Shown in pieces: positions 40,944 through 49,176 of a stretch of 49,340 bases of DNA (the stretch's first letter is position 1; every line of letters starts with the position of its first letter). The DNA is taken from the NCBI RefSeq assembly GCF_023074075.1, contig NZ_JADPKT010000099.1:1-49340 (forward strand), given 5' to 3'. The notes under the pieces are model-generated. The model was given only the letters and a program-made list of their open reading frames with translations. It had not been told where the DNA came from and searched no databases. The translations under genes were made by a program, and so were the position numbers. This stretch comes from Bradyrhizobium sp. 138. Lineage in GTDB: Bacteria; Pseudomonadota; Alphaproteobacteria; Rhizobiales; Xanthobacteraceae.

Positions 40944-41159
40944 ATGGCTCTGATCGAGACCCATTCTCTTCCTGTTCCGGCAGAAGCCGGCCACGTCTCC
41001 GGCTTCGCCTCGGAGATCAAGGGATTCTGGAAGCGTTTCTTCGCCACCGCCTTCAATCCCTACCGGCCCGAACTGCACTACATGCGCGGCCCCGGCCCCG
41101 CCTGGCGCGCCAAGCACGGCATGGATGCGCCGTTGCGCCTGAAGCCCCGCGACCTCTAA
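40944..41159 (+). CDS. Hypothetical small protein
   Basis: A 71-residue protein with no hydrophobic segment long enough for a helix. It contains FWKRFFATAFNPYRPELHYM and a Pro/Arg-rich end. Codon use resembles that of the neighbours. AGGCCGCATC precedes the start. Short proteins with this NPYRPE motif seem conserved in related genomes, but I cannot name a family. It is in the divergent region upstream of ettA. Confidence 0.5.
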   Translation: MALIETHSLPVPAEAGHVSGFASEIKGFWKRFFATAFNPYRPELHYMRGPGPAWRAKHGMDAPLRLKPRDL

Positions 41160-41288
41160 GCGACCGCTCAGCTGCCGGATTTTTGAAGACGCAAGCGGCT
41201 TGCGCGCGTCCTGATTGCGCGCAACCATGGCCTGGTTCCGACGACGGCGCTCGCCTCGCGCCCTCACCTCTCGCCATGGATAACGCTG

Positions 41289-42251
41289 ATGAGCCGGCTG
41301 CGCTGTGCAATTCTCGACGATTATTTCAACCTCGCGCTCGACGTCGCCGACTGGCAGAAACTGTCCGACCGCCTCGACGTCACCGTGTTCGGCCATCCCT
41401 TCGCCTCCGAACAGGCAGCAGTCAGCGCGCTGGCCGATTTCGAGATCATCTGCGCGATGCGCGAGCGCACCGCATTCCCGAAGAGCCTGTTCGAGAGCTT
41501 GCCGAAGCTGAAGCTGCTGCTCACGTCGGGCATGCGCAACGCCGCAATCGACATGGAAGCCGCGAAGGCGCGCGGCATCGCCATCGGCGGCACGCAATAT
41601 TCCCGCGATCCCACCGCACCGCTGACCATGGGCCTGATCCTGGAGCTGACCCGCGGCATCGGCCGCGAGAATGCGCGCATGCATGCCGGCGAGCCCTGGC
41701 AGAGCTTTGCCGGCGTCGAGATCGAGGGCATGACGCTCGGCATCGTCGGGCTCGGCAAGCTCGGCAGCAAGATGGCCGGGATTGCGAAGGCGTTCGGCAT
41801 GAGCGTGATCGCCTGGAGCCCGAACCTGACGCCGGAGAAATGTGCGGCAGCCGGCGTCGGCTACGCCACCAAGGAGGAGCTGTTCGCCAAGTCCGACATC
41901 GTCACCATCCACGTGGTGCTGAGCGAGCGCTCGCGTGGCCTCGTCGGCCGCGCTGATCTCGCGCGGATGAAGCCGACGGCGTTCCTCGTCAACACCGCGC
42001 GCGGGCCGATCGTGGACGAGCAGGCGCTGTTCGAGGCGTTGCAGCAGCGCAGAATCGCGGGCGCCGGCCTGGATGTGTTCGCGGTCGAGCCGCTACCGGT
42101 CGACCATCCCTTCCGCAAGCTCGACAATCTCGTACTGACGCCGCATCTCGGCTACGCCACCAGGGACGGTCTCGGCATCCATTACGGCCAGATGGTCGAG
42201 GCGATCGACGCATGGACCAAGGGCGGCGAGCTGCCGCGCAAGCTGGCCTGA
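41289..42251 (+). CDS. D-isomer specific 2-hydroxyacid dehydrogenase
   Basis: A 320-residue NAD(P)-dependent dehydrogenase. The Rossmann motif GIVGLGKLGSKMA is at about residues 151-163. The catalytic Arg is in NTARGPIVDE, the Glu in the following helix region, and the His in LTPHLGYATRD. Length is normal. Possible substrates include glyoxylate, hydroxypyruvate or phosphoglycerate-like acids; the sequence does not choose among them, though it lacks the ACT domain of SerA. It is probably a single gene, as the 130-bp gap behind it holds nothing obvious. Confidence 0.9.
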   Translation: MSRLRCAILDDYFNLALDVADWQKLSDRLDVTVFGHPFASEQAAVSALADFEIICAMRERTAFPKSLFESLPKLKLLLTSGMRNAAIDMEAAKARGIAIGGTQYSRDPTAPLTMGLILELTRGIGRENARMHAGEPWQSFAGVEIEGMTLGIVGLGKLGSKMAGIAKAFGMSVIAWSPNLTPEKCAAAGVGYATKEELFAKSDIVTIHVVLSERSRGLVGRADLARMKPTAFLVNTARGPIVDEQALFEALQQRRIAGAGLDVFAVEPLPVDHPFRKLDNLVLTPHLGYATRDGLGIHYGQMVEAIDAWTKGGELPRKLA

Positions 42252-42257
42252 AACGAT

Positions 42258-42284
42258 GAAGGGCGCGCCGATGGCACGCCCTTC
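42258..42284. terminator. Hairpin between convergent dehydrogenase and L,D-transpeptidase genes
   Basis: GAAGGGCG/CGCCCTTC stem with an 11-base loop and no U tract. It could act on either strand. Confidence 0.5.
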
Positions 42285-42308
42285 GCTCTGTCAGATCTCT
42301 TGGCGCTA

Positions 42309-43505
42309 TTAGCGCACGGTGACCGGCGCAGGCAGCGGCGGCACCACGGTCGGCTGCGTGCCCGGGACCGGACCGGCCTGGGCAGACATCGGAGCCGGAC
42401 CAGCGGGCGCGGGCGCAGCGGAAGCGGTCGCAGTTCCCGGCGACGGGCCACCCGGCATCACCACCACGCGGGTGCCGACCTTGACGCGATCGAACAGGTC
42501 GGAGACGTCCTCGTTCAGCATGCCGATACAGCCTGACGACACGAACTTGCCGATGGTCGAGGGCTGGTTGGTGCCGTGGATGCGGTAGACGGTCGAGCCG
42601 AGATACATCGCGCGGGCACCGAGCGGATTGCCGGGGCCGCCGGCCATGAAGCGCGGCAGATAGGGCTGGCGCTCGATCATCTCGGTCGGCGGATGCCAAT
42701 CCGGCCATTCGGCCTTGCGGGTGATCTTCTGCACCCCGGTCCAGGTGAAACCGTCGCGGCCGACGCGGACGCCGTAGCGGATCGCGCGGCCATTGCCGAG
42801 CACGTAATAGAGGTAGGTGTTCGGCGTATCGACCACGAGGGTGCCGGCCGGCTCCTTGGTCTGGAACGCGACTTCCTGGCGGCGCAGATTCTGCGGCAGC
42901 TGCACCGGCGCAGCATCGGGCTGCTCCTCGGGTGGCAGCGCGGCCATCGTCATCGGCCGGCCATCGGCGCCGACGGGCGGCTGCCCGGCCTGGACCGTTC
43001 CGGTGGCGGCGGGACCACCGACGGCTTCCGGCGGACGGAGGCCGTCATCGGCCGGTGCCTGGCCCTGACCTGGACGATTGGCATAGATCACCGGCGGCGG
43101 ACCGGCGGGGCGGCCGTAGCGGGGATCCTCGGGCGACATCACCGGGCCCTGCGACGGCGCGGCGGAATAGACCGGCGCGCCAGCCGGGCGGCCATAACGT
43201 GGATCATCCGGCGACATCACCGGACCCTGCGGCGGCGCGGCCGAATAGACCGGGGGGGCGCCCATCGGGCGGCCGTAGCGCGGATCGTCGGCCGGGCCGG
43301 GCGGCGGCAGCGAGGCCTGCGGCATCGCGTCGTCGTCTTCGTCCAGCGCGTCGAAATTCGGTGTGCGGTCGCCGGGCCGATATTCAGCCGGGGCGCCATA
43401 GCTCGGCGCCTGCTGGACCGGATAGCTCTGAGCCTGAGCGAGTGAGGTTCCCGCCGCAGCGACTGTCGCGGCAGCGCATATCGTCAGAAAGTGTTTGATC
43501 ATCAT
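42309..43505 (-). CDS. L,D-transpeptidase (YkuD domain) with long repetitive linker
   Basis: A 398-residue exported enzyme, paralogous to the gene at 6.4 kb. The signal peptide ends near AQAQS (about residue 26). A long Pro-rich linker follows with three copies of a DPRYGRPxGxPPV-type unit alternating with YSAAPPQGPVMSP. The catalytic domain shares RVGRDGFTWTGVQKITRKAE then RIHGTNQPSTIGKFVSSGC, with IGM after the Cys where the paralogue has IRM. A Pro/Ala tail closes it. The linker length could let it reach through the periplasm. Start is ATG 43505 or the adjacent ATG 43502. Confidence 0.9.
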   Translation of the reverse strand: MMIKHFLTICAAATVAAAGTSLAQAQSYPVQQAPSYGAPAEYRPGDRTPNFDALDEDDDAMPQASLPPPGPADDPRYGRPMGAPPVYSAAPPQGPVMSPDDPRYGRPAGAPVYSAAPSQGPVMSPEDPRYGRPAGPPPVIYANRPGQGQAPADDGLRPPEAVGGPAATGTVQAGQPPVGADGRPMTMAALPPEEQPDAAPVQLPQNLRRQEVAFQTKEPAGTLVVDTPNTYLYYVLGNGRAIRYGVRVGRDGFTWTGVQKITRKAEWPDWHPPTEMIERQPYLPRFMAGGPGNPLGARAMYLGSTVYRIHGTNQPSTIGKFVSSGCIGMLNEDVSDLFDRVKVGTRVVVMPGGPSPGTATASAAPAPAGPAPMSAQAGPVPGTQPTVVPPLPAPVTVR

Positions 43506-43869
43506 CGCTCTTGTATAGTCCCCAAGCCCGATCGGACCGTTAACGGCCAGATGACGGAAGATAGCGGCACATTCAAGACATATCAGCTTATTTGCGCCGG
43601 ATTGGCCGATTTGTGATCCGCAAGACTACCGTTGCCCCGTTGCATCACGGGTCGGAAATCAACGCATGCGGTGATTTGCCGGAGTCTTGCGCCCCGTTTT
43701 TTACGGAATGGGTCGGAATCGTTGCGGTATGTTCGAATCAGCCTGATTCGCTGCCAATTTGAGCTTCTCAACTCCCGTGGCGAACGCGGCAACCAGTACC
43801 GTCACCGCGTTCAGATGGCTCATAGGCCCTGGCTAGTCGCCGCCGGGGCGGAAATTCGTAACCGGTCCG
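43506..43869. other. 364-bp divergent intergenic region
   Basis: The gap lies between the divergent L,D-transpeptidase and Ala/Pro-rich protein genes. It holds two short palindromes (CCGTTAACGG at 43537-43546 and a 17-bp one at 43734-43750) and a TTTTTTACGG run near 43698. Short open frames here have atypical codon use and no ribosome-binding site, so I do not call a gene. Regulatory sites for both neighbours are expected in this stretch. Confidence 0.5.
43734..43750. promoter_or_regulatory. Perfect 8-bp-arm palindrome in the 43.5-43.9 kb gap
   Basis: CGAATCAG, C, CTGATTCG. The symmetry is exact with a one-base centre. A protein dimer site is possible; there is no match to a regulator consensus I know. 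Confidence 0.35.
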
Positions 43870-44628
43870 ATGCTTCCCGGCTTTCGCTTCCTGTTTGCCG
43901 CGATCCTGCTGTCAACGTCCATCCTGGTGTTCGGCCTGGGCACCGCCGCGCTGCTGCGGGCGAGCCATGAGCAATATGCCAACAACCCCTCCTGGCGGAA
44001 CGGCCCGCAGGAGCCGAGGTTCGCGCCGGCGTCCGAGCCTGCCCCGCCGGTGCTCGCAGTCCTCCGCGTGGAGCCGGACGTGACGGCCGAGCCCGAGCCG
44101 TCCTTGCGCGACCGGGTGCCGACCATCGGACTTCCGGCAACCGAGCCCGAGCAGGTCGCCGCGCTGACGAGCGAGGCTGACGGACCGACGCAGGCCGCTG
44201 CACCCGCGACCGACGAACCGGCCAAGGCCGAGACGACCACGGAAGCCGCTGCGCCGGCGCCCGCCGACACGCTCACCCCCGCCGACACCACGGCCTCGAT
44301 TCCCGAAGCCAGACCTGACCTTCAGCCTGCCGCAGCCGCCGGCGAGCCGGCACCAACGGACAGTGCGGCCCTGGCCTCCTCGGCGCTCGACGTCGCCGCG
44401 GCCAAGCTGGCCGCACTGAACGAGCCGGCGAAGACGGCCGTGAAGGATCCGCCGGCGAAGGCCAAGGCGGATGGCAAGGCGGACGACAAGGCGGCCAAGC
44501 GCAAGGCGAAGGCGAAGAAGCGACCTCGCGTGGTGCGGCGTCCGCCGCCTCAGCAGTTGCAGCAACAGCTCGATCCGTTCGGGCAACCGCAGACGTTCGC
44601 AACCACGACCACGAGATCGCGCCAGTAG
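43870..44628 (+). CDS. Membrane-anchored Ala/Pro/Glu-rich protein
   Basis: A 252-residue protein. One N-terminal membrane helix (RFLFAAILLSTSILVFGLG) is followed by about 180 residues rich in Ala, Pro, Glu and Thr, probably disordered, then a Lys-rich stretch (KADGKADDKAAKRKAKAKKR) and a Gln-rich end. No catalytic domain is seen. The basic stretch could bind peptidoglycan or nucleic acid. Such proteins are common in Bradyrhizobium, with no function known to me. Confidence 0.7.
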   Translation: MLPGFRFLFAAILLSTSILVFGLGTAALLRASHEQYANNPSWRNGPQEPRFAPASEPAPPVLAVLRVEPDVTAEPEPSLRDRVPTIGLPATEPEQVAALTSEADGPTQAAAPATDEPAKAETTTEAAAPAPADTLTPADTTASIPEARPDLQPAAAAGEPAPTDSAALASSALDVAAAKLAALNEPAKTAVKDPPAKAKADGKADDKAAKRKAKAKKRPRVVRRPPPQQLQQQLDPFGQPQTFATTTTRSRQ

Positions 44629-44629
44629 C

Positions 44630-45484
44630 CTACGCCGGCCCGGTCGCGATGGCCGGGCCTTTCTCCTGGCCCCACTCCGACCATGATCCGTCATAGAGCG
44701 CGGTGTCGGTAATCCCTAAGCGATAGAGCGCGAGCGTCAGCACGCCGGCCGACACGCCCGAGCCGCAGCTCGTCACGATCGGCGCATCGAGCTTGACGCC
44801 GGCGCCGGTGAAGGCGGCGCGGAGATCGTCGAGCGGCTTCATCTCGCCGGTGGCGGCATCGAACAGCAGATTGTAGGGCACGTTGCGGGCGCCGGGGATG
44901 TGACCGGAGCGGATGCCGGGCCGCGGCTCGGGCGCGCGGCCCTCGAAGCGCTCGGCGGCGCGCGCGTCGATCACCTGCTCCTTCCGGCTTTCGACGTTGG
45001 CGATCAGCTGCTGCATGCTGCGTACGCGCTTTGCATCATAGCTCGCCTTGAAGCTTGCCGGCTTTGGCTTCACCTCTCCGCTCTCGACGGTGCGCCCTTC
45101 GGCGCGCCACTTCTTCAAGCCGCCGTTGAGAATGCGCACATTGCCGTGGCCGAAGGCCAGGAACATCCACCACGCGCGCGGCGCGGCGACCCAGCCGCCG
45201 GCATCGTAGAGCACGACGGTATCGGCGTTGGAGATTCCGAGATTGCCGACGTCGCGGCCGAACTGTTCGGCGCTCGGATACATGTGCGGCAGCGGGTTGG
45301 AATGGTCAGACACCGCGTCGACGTCGAAGAACACAGCGCGCGGCAGATGCGCGGCGAGATAATCATCCTTCGGCAGCGGCAGCACGCCCGGCAGCTTGAA
45401 GCTGGCGTCGATCACCCTGATGTTCGGATCGTTGATATGGGCGGCGAGCCATTCGGTGGAGACGAGGGGGTCGGTGGCGGTCAT
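44630..45484 (-). CDS. sseA: 3-mercaptopyruvate sulfurtransferase (tandem rhodanese)
   Basis: A 284-residue protein of two rhodanese domains, the second carrying the active-site loop CGSGVSA with Cys240. That loop (CGSG[VT]) favours mercaptopyruvate over thiosulfate as sulfur donor. The first domain (VIDASFKLP, VFFDVDAVSDH) lacks a cysteine, as usual. ATG 45484 fits the family start; in-frame codons upstream are not. It is one base from convergent overlap with the Ala/Pro-rich gene (stops adjacent). Role: sulfur transfer, cyanide detoxification or persulfide formation. Confidence 0.92.
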   Translation of the reverse strand: MTATDPLVSTEWLAAHINDPNIRVIDASFKLPGVLPLPKDDYLAAHLPRAVFFDVDAVSDHSNPLPHMYPSAEQFGRDVGNLGISNADTVVLYDAGGWVAAPRAWWMFLAFGHGNVRILNGGLKKWRAEGRTVESGEVKPKPASFKASYDAKRVRSMQQLIANVESRKEQVIDARAAERFEGRAPEPRPGIRSGHIPGARNVPYNLLFDAATGEMKPLDDLRAAFTGAGVKLDAPIVTSCGSGVSAGVLTLALYRLGITDTALYDGSWSEWGQEKGPAIATGPA

Positions 45485-45675
45485 TGGCTTTTCCTTGCAG
45501 TCATTCCGGGGCACGCACAGTGCGAATGAGATTGAAGCAGCCCGCGTCAAGCTCTGCTGTCATCGCGATCCAGTATTCCAGAGGCGGTTGTGATTGAGCC
45601 GAGAGGCCGCGACGTACCGGATTCCCCGCTTTCGCGGGCAATGACAGCGGAGATCGGAGTGGTCGTAGAGCACCC

Positions 45676-46089
45676 TCACCCCTTCTTCTTCGGCTCCCAC
45701 TTCTCGACGGGCCCGCCGGCGTCGCGCCAGGCGGCGTAGCCGCCGGCGATGTGGGCGACGGGCTTGAGGCCCATGTCCTGCGCGGTCTTGGCCGCAAGCG
45801 CGGAGCGCAGGCCGCCGGCGCAGTGGAAGACGAACTTCTTGTCCTCCTGGAAGATCGGCTTGGCATACGGGCTCTGCGGGTCGATCCAGAATTCGAGCAT
45901 ACCGCGGGTGCAGGCGAAGGCGCCGGGGATGCGGCCGTCGCGCTCGATCTCGCGGGGGTCGCGGATGTCGACGATGACGACGTCGCCGTTCTTGGAGATC
46001 TCGATCGCGTCCTTGGCGTTGAGCGTCTCGATCTCGGCATTGGCCTCGTCGATCAGCGCCTTGATGCCGCGGGTGATGTTTTGGGGCAT
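45676..46089 (-). CDS. Single-domain rhodanese-like sulfurtransferase
   Basis: A 137-residue protein with one rhodanese domain. The active-site loop is HCAGGLRSAL with Cys90 and the loop Arg (C-x4-R). The substrate-side blocks VVIVDIRDPREIERDGRIPG and HIAGGYAAWRDAGGPVE are present. Length suits a GlpE/PspE-like or periplasm-free cytosolic form; no signal peptide is seen. It lies upstream of sseA on the same strand, with a repeat in the 190-bp gap. Confidence 0.9.
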   Translation of the reverse strand: MPQNITRGIKALIDEANAEIETLNAKDAIEISKNGDVVIVDIRDPREIERDGRIPGAFACTRGMLEFWIDPQSPYAKPIFQEDKKFVFHCAGGLRSALAAKTAQDMGLKPVAHIAGGYAAWRDAGGPVEKWEPKKKG

Positions 46090-46145
46090 TGGGTCTTCCC
46101 TTCTCTTTCGTCGTCGTTCCGGGCGAACTGCCGGAGGCGGAGATC

Positions 46146-46270
46146 ACCTCTCCCGCTTGCGGGAGAGGTCGCGGAGCGGAGCGACGCGGGTGAGGGCTCT
46201 CTCCTCTTGGGGAGCGTCGCGGGTGGAGAGACCCCCTCCCCAACCCTCCCCCGCAAGCGGGAGAGGGAGC
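46146..46270. repeat. CTCTCCCGCTTGCGGGAGAG inverted repeat pair
   Basis: CTCTCCCGCTTGCGGGAGAG and CCCCCGCAAGCGGGAGAGGG face each other across about 90 bp containing GCGACGCGGGTGAGGG. This repeat family is common in Bradyrhizobium. It fills the gap between two minus-strand genes. Confidence 0.75.
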
Positions 46271-46307
46271 ACACTTCCGTTGCCGATAGAGCGCGGCCCC
46301 GTAGTGG

Positions 46308-47483
46308 TCAGTGCGTCAATTCCTTCATCGCACCTTCCAACCCCTCGATCGTGATCGGGTACATCCGGTTGGCGAAGATGCGTTTGATGATGGTGGTCGA
46401 TTCCGAATAGTCCCAATGCTTCTGGGCGACCGGATTCAACCACACCGCATGCGGATAGGTGCGGATGATGCGGTCGAGCCAGACCGAGCCGGGCTCCTCG
46501 TTGACGTGCTCGACCGAGCCGCCGGGCACCATGATCTCGTAAGGCGACATCGAGGCGTCGCCGACGAACACGACCTTGTAGTCGTGCGGGTATTTGTGCA
46601 GCACGTCCCAGGTCGGCGTGCGATCGGTGAAGCGGCGCTTATTCTGCTTCCACACGCCTTCATAGAGACAGTTGTGGAAGTAGAAATACTCCATGTGCTT
46701 GAACTCGCTCTTCGCCGCAGAGAACAGCTCCTCGACCTGCTCGATATGCGCGTCCATCGAGCCGCCGATGTCGAAGAACACCAGCAGCTTCACCGCATTG
46801 CGCCGCTCGGGGCGCATGTGCACGTCGAGATAGCCGTGATTGGCGGTCTCGCGGATGGTGGTGTCGAGGTCGAGCTCGTCAGGCGCGCCGGTGCGCGCGA
46901 ATTTGCGCAGGCGGCGCAGCGCCACCTTGATGTTGCGGATGCCGAGCTCGACATTGCCGTCGAGGTCCTTGAACTCGCGCTTGTCCCACACCTTCACGGC
47001 GCGGTTGTTGCGGTTCTTCTCCTGGCCGATGCGGATGCCCTCGGGATTGTAGCCGTGGGCGCCGAATGGCGAGGTGCCGGCGGTGCCGATCCACTTGTTG
47101 CCGCCTTGGTGGCGGCCCTTCTGCTCCTCGAGGCGCTTCTTCAGGGTCTCCATGAGCTTGTCCCAGCCCATGGCCTCGATCTGCTTCTTCTCTTCGTCCG
47201 TCAGGTACTTCTCGGCGAGCTTCTTCAGCCACTCCTCGGGGATCTCCGCCTTCTCCATGGCGTCGAGCAGGTTTTCCAGCCCCTTGAACACGTTGCCGAA
47301 GACGCGGTCGAACTTGTCGAGGTTGCGCTCGTCCTTCACCAGCGAGGCGCGCGACAGGTAATAGAAGTTCTCGACCGTGTAATCCGCGAGGTCGGCGTCG
47401 AGCGCCTCCATCAGCGTGAGGTATTCGCGCAGCGTCACGGGGACCTGCGCGTCGCGCAGAGAGGTGAAGAATTGCAGGAACAT
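46308..47483 (-). CDS. VWA domain protein, CoxE-like
   Basis: A 391-residue cytosolic protein with a helical N-terminal region and a von Willebrand A domain in the second half. The MIDAS motif is degenerate: DIGGSMD in place of DxSxS, with the later FVGDASMSPYE and ITIEGLEGAMKEL. This is usual for this CoxE-like group. Proteins of this group work with MoxR-type AAA ATPases to insert cofactors or mature metalloproteins. The MoxR partner is encoded divergently about 0.5 kb away. ATG 47483 gives the MFLQFFTSLRDAQVPVTLRE start. Confidence 0.9.
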   Translation of the reverse strand: MFLQFFTSLRDAQVPVTLREYLTLMEALDADLADYTVENFYYLSRASLVKDERNLDKFDRVFGNVFKGLENLLDAMEKAEIPEEWLKKLAEKYLTDEEKKQIEAMGWDKLMETLKKRLEEQKGRHQGGNKWIGTAGTSPFGAHGYNPEGIRIGQEKNRNNRAVKVWDKREFKDLDGNVELGIRNIKVALRRLRKFARTGAPDELDLDTTIRETANHGYLDVHMRPERRNAVKLLVFFDIGGSMDAHIEQVEELFSAAKSEFKHMEYFYFHNCLYEGVWKQNKRRFTDRTPTWDVLHKYPHDYKVVFVGDASMSPYEIMVPGGSVEHVNEEPGSVWLDRIIRTYPHAVWLNPVAQKHWDYSESTTIIKRIFANRMYPITIEGLEGAMKELTH

Positions 47484-47606
47484 GGGTGACAGATTGCCCG
47501 TCGGGGGACGAACGTCAAGGGGCGGAGCCAACCGCTCTGCGCTGGACCCGGGTGCTTTTTGCTCTAGAATTGGCGTCCTCACGGGGTTGTTTGGGGGACG
47601 TTTGCA

Positions 47607-47852
47607 ATGGGAATTCTCGCAGCGCTGATCATCGGCGCGATTGCAGGCTGGCTTGCGGGCAAGATTGTCCACGGGGCGGGATTTGGGCTGGTCGGCAACA
47701 TCGTCGTCGGCATCATCGGCGCGCTGGTTGCGAGCTGGGTTCTGCCGCAGCTCCACATCCAGCTGGCAACGGGCACGATCGGCGCCATCGTCGACGCCAC
47801 CATCGGCGCGGTGATTGTGCTGGTGATCCTTTCGCTGATAAAACGGGTCTGA
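47607..47852 (+). CDS. GlsB/YeaQ/YmgE family small membrane protein
   Basis: An 81-residue protein with three hydrophobic segments (ALIIGAIAGWLAGKIVHG, LVGNIVVGIIGALVASWVL, GAIVDATIGAVIVLVILSLI) and the family's GAIAGWLAGK and GNIVVGIIGA motifs. The family is transglycosylase-associated/stress-linked, with functions not defined. It sits between the divergent VWA and MoxR genes and has a terminator-like hairpin after it. Confidence 0.92.
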   Translation: MGILAALIIGAIAGWLAGKIVHGAGFGLVGNIVVGIIGALVASWVLPQLHIQLATGTIGAIVDATIGAVIVLVILSLIKRV

Positions 47853-47869
47853 AAGCCTGACCGAACCAG

Positions 47870-47900
47870 GAACGGCCGCCGCGCGCGGCCGTTCGCTTGT
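47870..47900 (+). terminator. Hairpin after the GlsB-like gene
   Basis: GAACGGCCG/CGGCCGTTC stem, 7-base GC-rich loop, then GCTTGT. The U tract is weak. Confidence 0.6.
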
Positions 47901-47948
47901 CGCCACGGGGCGAGCGCCTCTCGCCGACGATGACCTCAAGGACACGCG

Positions 47949-48791
47949 ATGAAATTTACCGGCACCAAGGACTATGTTGCGACCGACGATCTCAAGGTCG
48001 CCGTCAATGCCTCGATCGTGCTCGAGCGCCCGCTGCTCATCAAGGGCGAGCCCGGCACCGGCAAGACGGTGCTGGCCGAGGAAGTGGCCAAAGCGCTGAA
48101 CGCGCCGCTTTTGACCTGGCACATCAAGTCCACCACCAAGGCGCAGCAGGGCCTCTACGAATACGACGCGGTGTCGCGCCTGCGCGACAGCCAGCTCGGC
48201 GATGCCCGCGTGTCGGACATCAAGAACTACATCAAGCGCGGCAAGCTGTGGGAAGCCTTCACCGCCGAGCAGCGCCCGGTGCTGCTGATCGACGAGATCG
48301 ACAAGGCCGACATCGAATTTCCGAACGATTTGCTGCTCGAGCTCGACCGCATGGAATTCCATGTCTACGAGACCGGCGAGACGATCAAGGCCAAGCAGCG
48401 CCCGATCATGATGATCACCTCCAACAACGAGAAGGAGCTGCCGGACGCCTTCCTGCGCCGCTGCTTCTTCCACTACATCAAGTTTCCCGACGCCGACACG
48501 ATGGCCCGCATCGTCGACGTCCACTTCCCCGGCATCAAGAAGCGCCTGGTCGAGGAAGCCTTGCGCATCTTCTTCGAGGTGCGCGAGGTGCCCGGCCTGA
48601 AGAAGAAGCCATCGACGTCCGAACTGCTCGACTGGCTCAAGCTGCTGCTCAACGAGGACATGAGCGTCGAGCAGCTGCGCGAGCGCGACCCGCGCAAGCT
48701 GATCCCGCCGCTGCACGGCGCGCTGCTCAAGAACGAGCAGGACGTGCATCTGTTCGAGCGGCTGGCGTTCTTGAGCCGACGGGAAGTGTAG
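47949..48791 (+). CDS. MoxR-family AAA+ ATPase
   Basis: A 280-residue AAA+ ATPase. Walker A GEPGTGKT at residues 33-40, Walker B LLIDEIDKAD, sensor 1 ITSNNEKELPDAFLRRCFF with the arginine finger region, and a C-terminal lid helix bundle. MoxR ATPases act as chaperones with VWA proteins; the CoxE-like partner is encoded on the other strand nearby. ATG 47949 gives the usual MKFTGTKDYV start. Confidence 0.93.
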   Translation: MKFTGTKDYVATDDLKVAVNASIVLERPLLIKGEPGTGKTVLAEEVAKALNAPLLTWHIKSTTKAQQGLYEYDAVSRLRDSQLGDARVSDIKNYIKRGKLWEAFTAEQRPVLLIDEIDKADIEFPNDLLLELDRMEFHVYETGETIKAKQRPIMMITSNNEKELPDAFLRRCFFHYIKFPDADTMARIVDVHFPGIKKRLVEEALRIFFEVREVPGLKKKPSTSELLDWLKLLLNEDMSVEQLRERDPRKLIPPLHGALLKNEQDVHLFERLAFLSRREV

Positions 48792-48815
48792 GCTGTTCGT
48801 TTAACGCACGGTGCC

Positions 48816-48905
48816 GTAGGGTGGGCAAAGGCGCAAAGCGCCGTGCCCACCGTTCGGTAACGACGCGCAAGATGGTGGGCACGCTTCGCTTTGCCCACCC
48901 TACGA
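48816..48905. repeat. Family C repeat pair (TAGGGTGGGC)
   Basis: GTAGGGTGGGCAAAGGCGC, then GTGCCCACC, GGTGGGCACGC and TTTGCCCACCCTAC. Same family as 25.8-26.9 kb. Confidence 0.75.
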
Positions 48906-48938
48906 TATCGAGTATGTCGCAAGCACCCTCCCCGATCT

Positions 48939-49056
48939 CGTCATTGCGAGCGTAGCGACTTGTCCGCCGAAGCCTTTTGGCGAAGGCGGAAGCAATGCAG
49001 AATTCCTCCGCGGTGACAGCCTGGATTGCTTCGTCGCAAGGGCTCCTCGCAATGAC
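48939..49056. repeat. Repeat pair of the CATTGCGAG/GCAATCC family
   Basis: Copies at about 48939-48996 and 49020-49056, inverted, with arms TCATTGCGAG and CTCGCAATGA. The first has an internal palindrome (CCGCCGAAGCC/GGCGAAGGCGG-like). Same family as position 104. An open reading of about 110 codons across it on the minus strand is a repeat artefact. Confidence 0.7.
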
Positions 49057-49176
49057 GGCGCAGGCGGCGTAGCCGCGGCCTTCCAACTGACATCCTGAGC
49101 GCAGACACGCTTCGCAGCCTCGCGGCTTGATTCGCCCGAGCTTTGCCTGGTCATTCCACCCCCCAAATCAAAGAGG

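Noticed and set aside
43583..43970. Short open frames in the divergent gap before the Ala/Pro-rich gene
   Set aside because: No ribosome-binding site, atypical composition and overlap with a better gene start.
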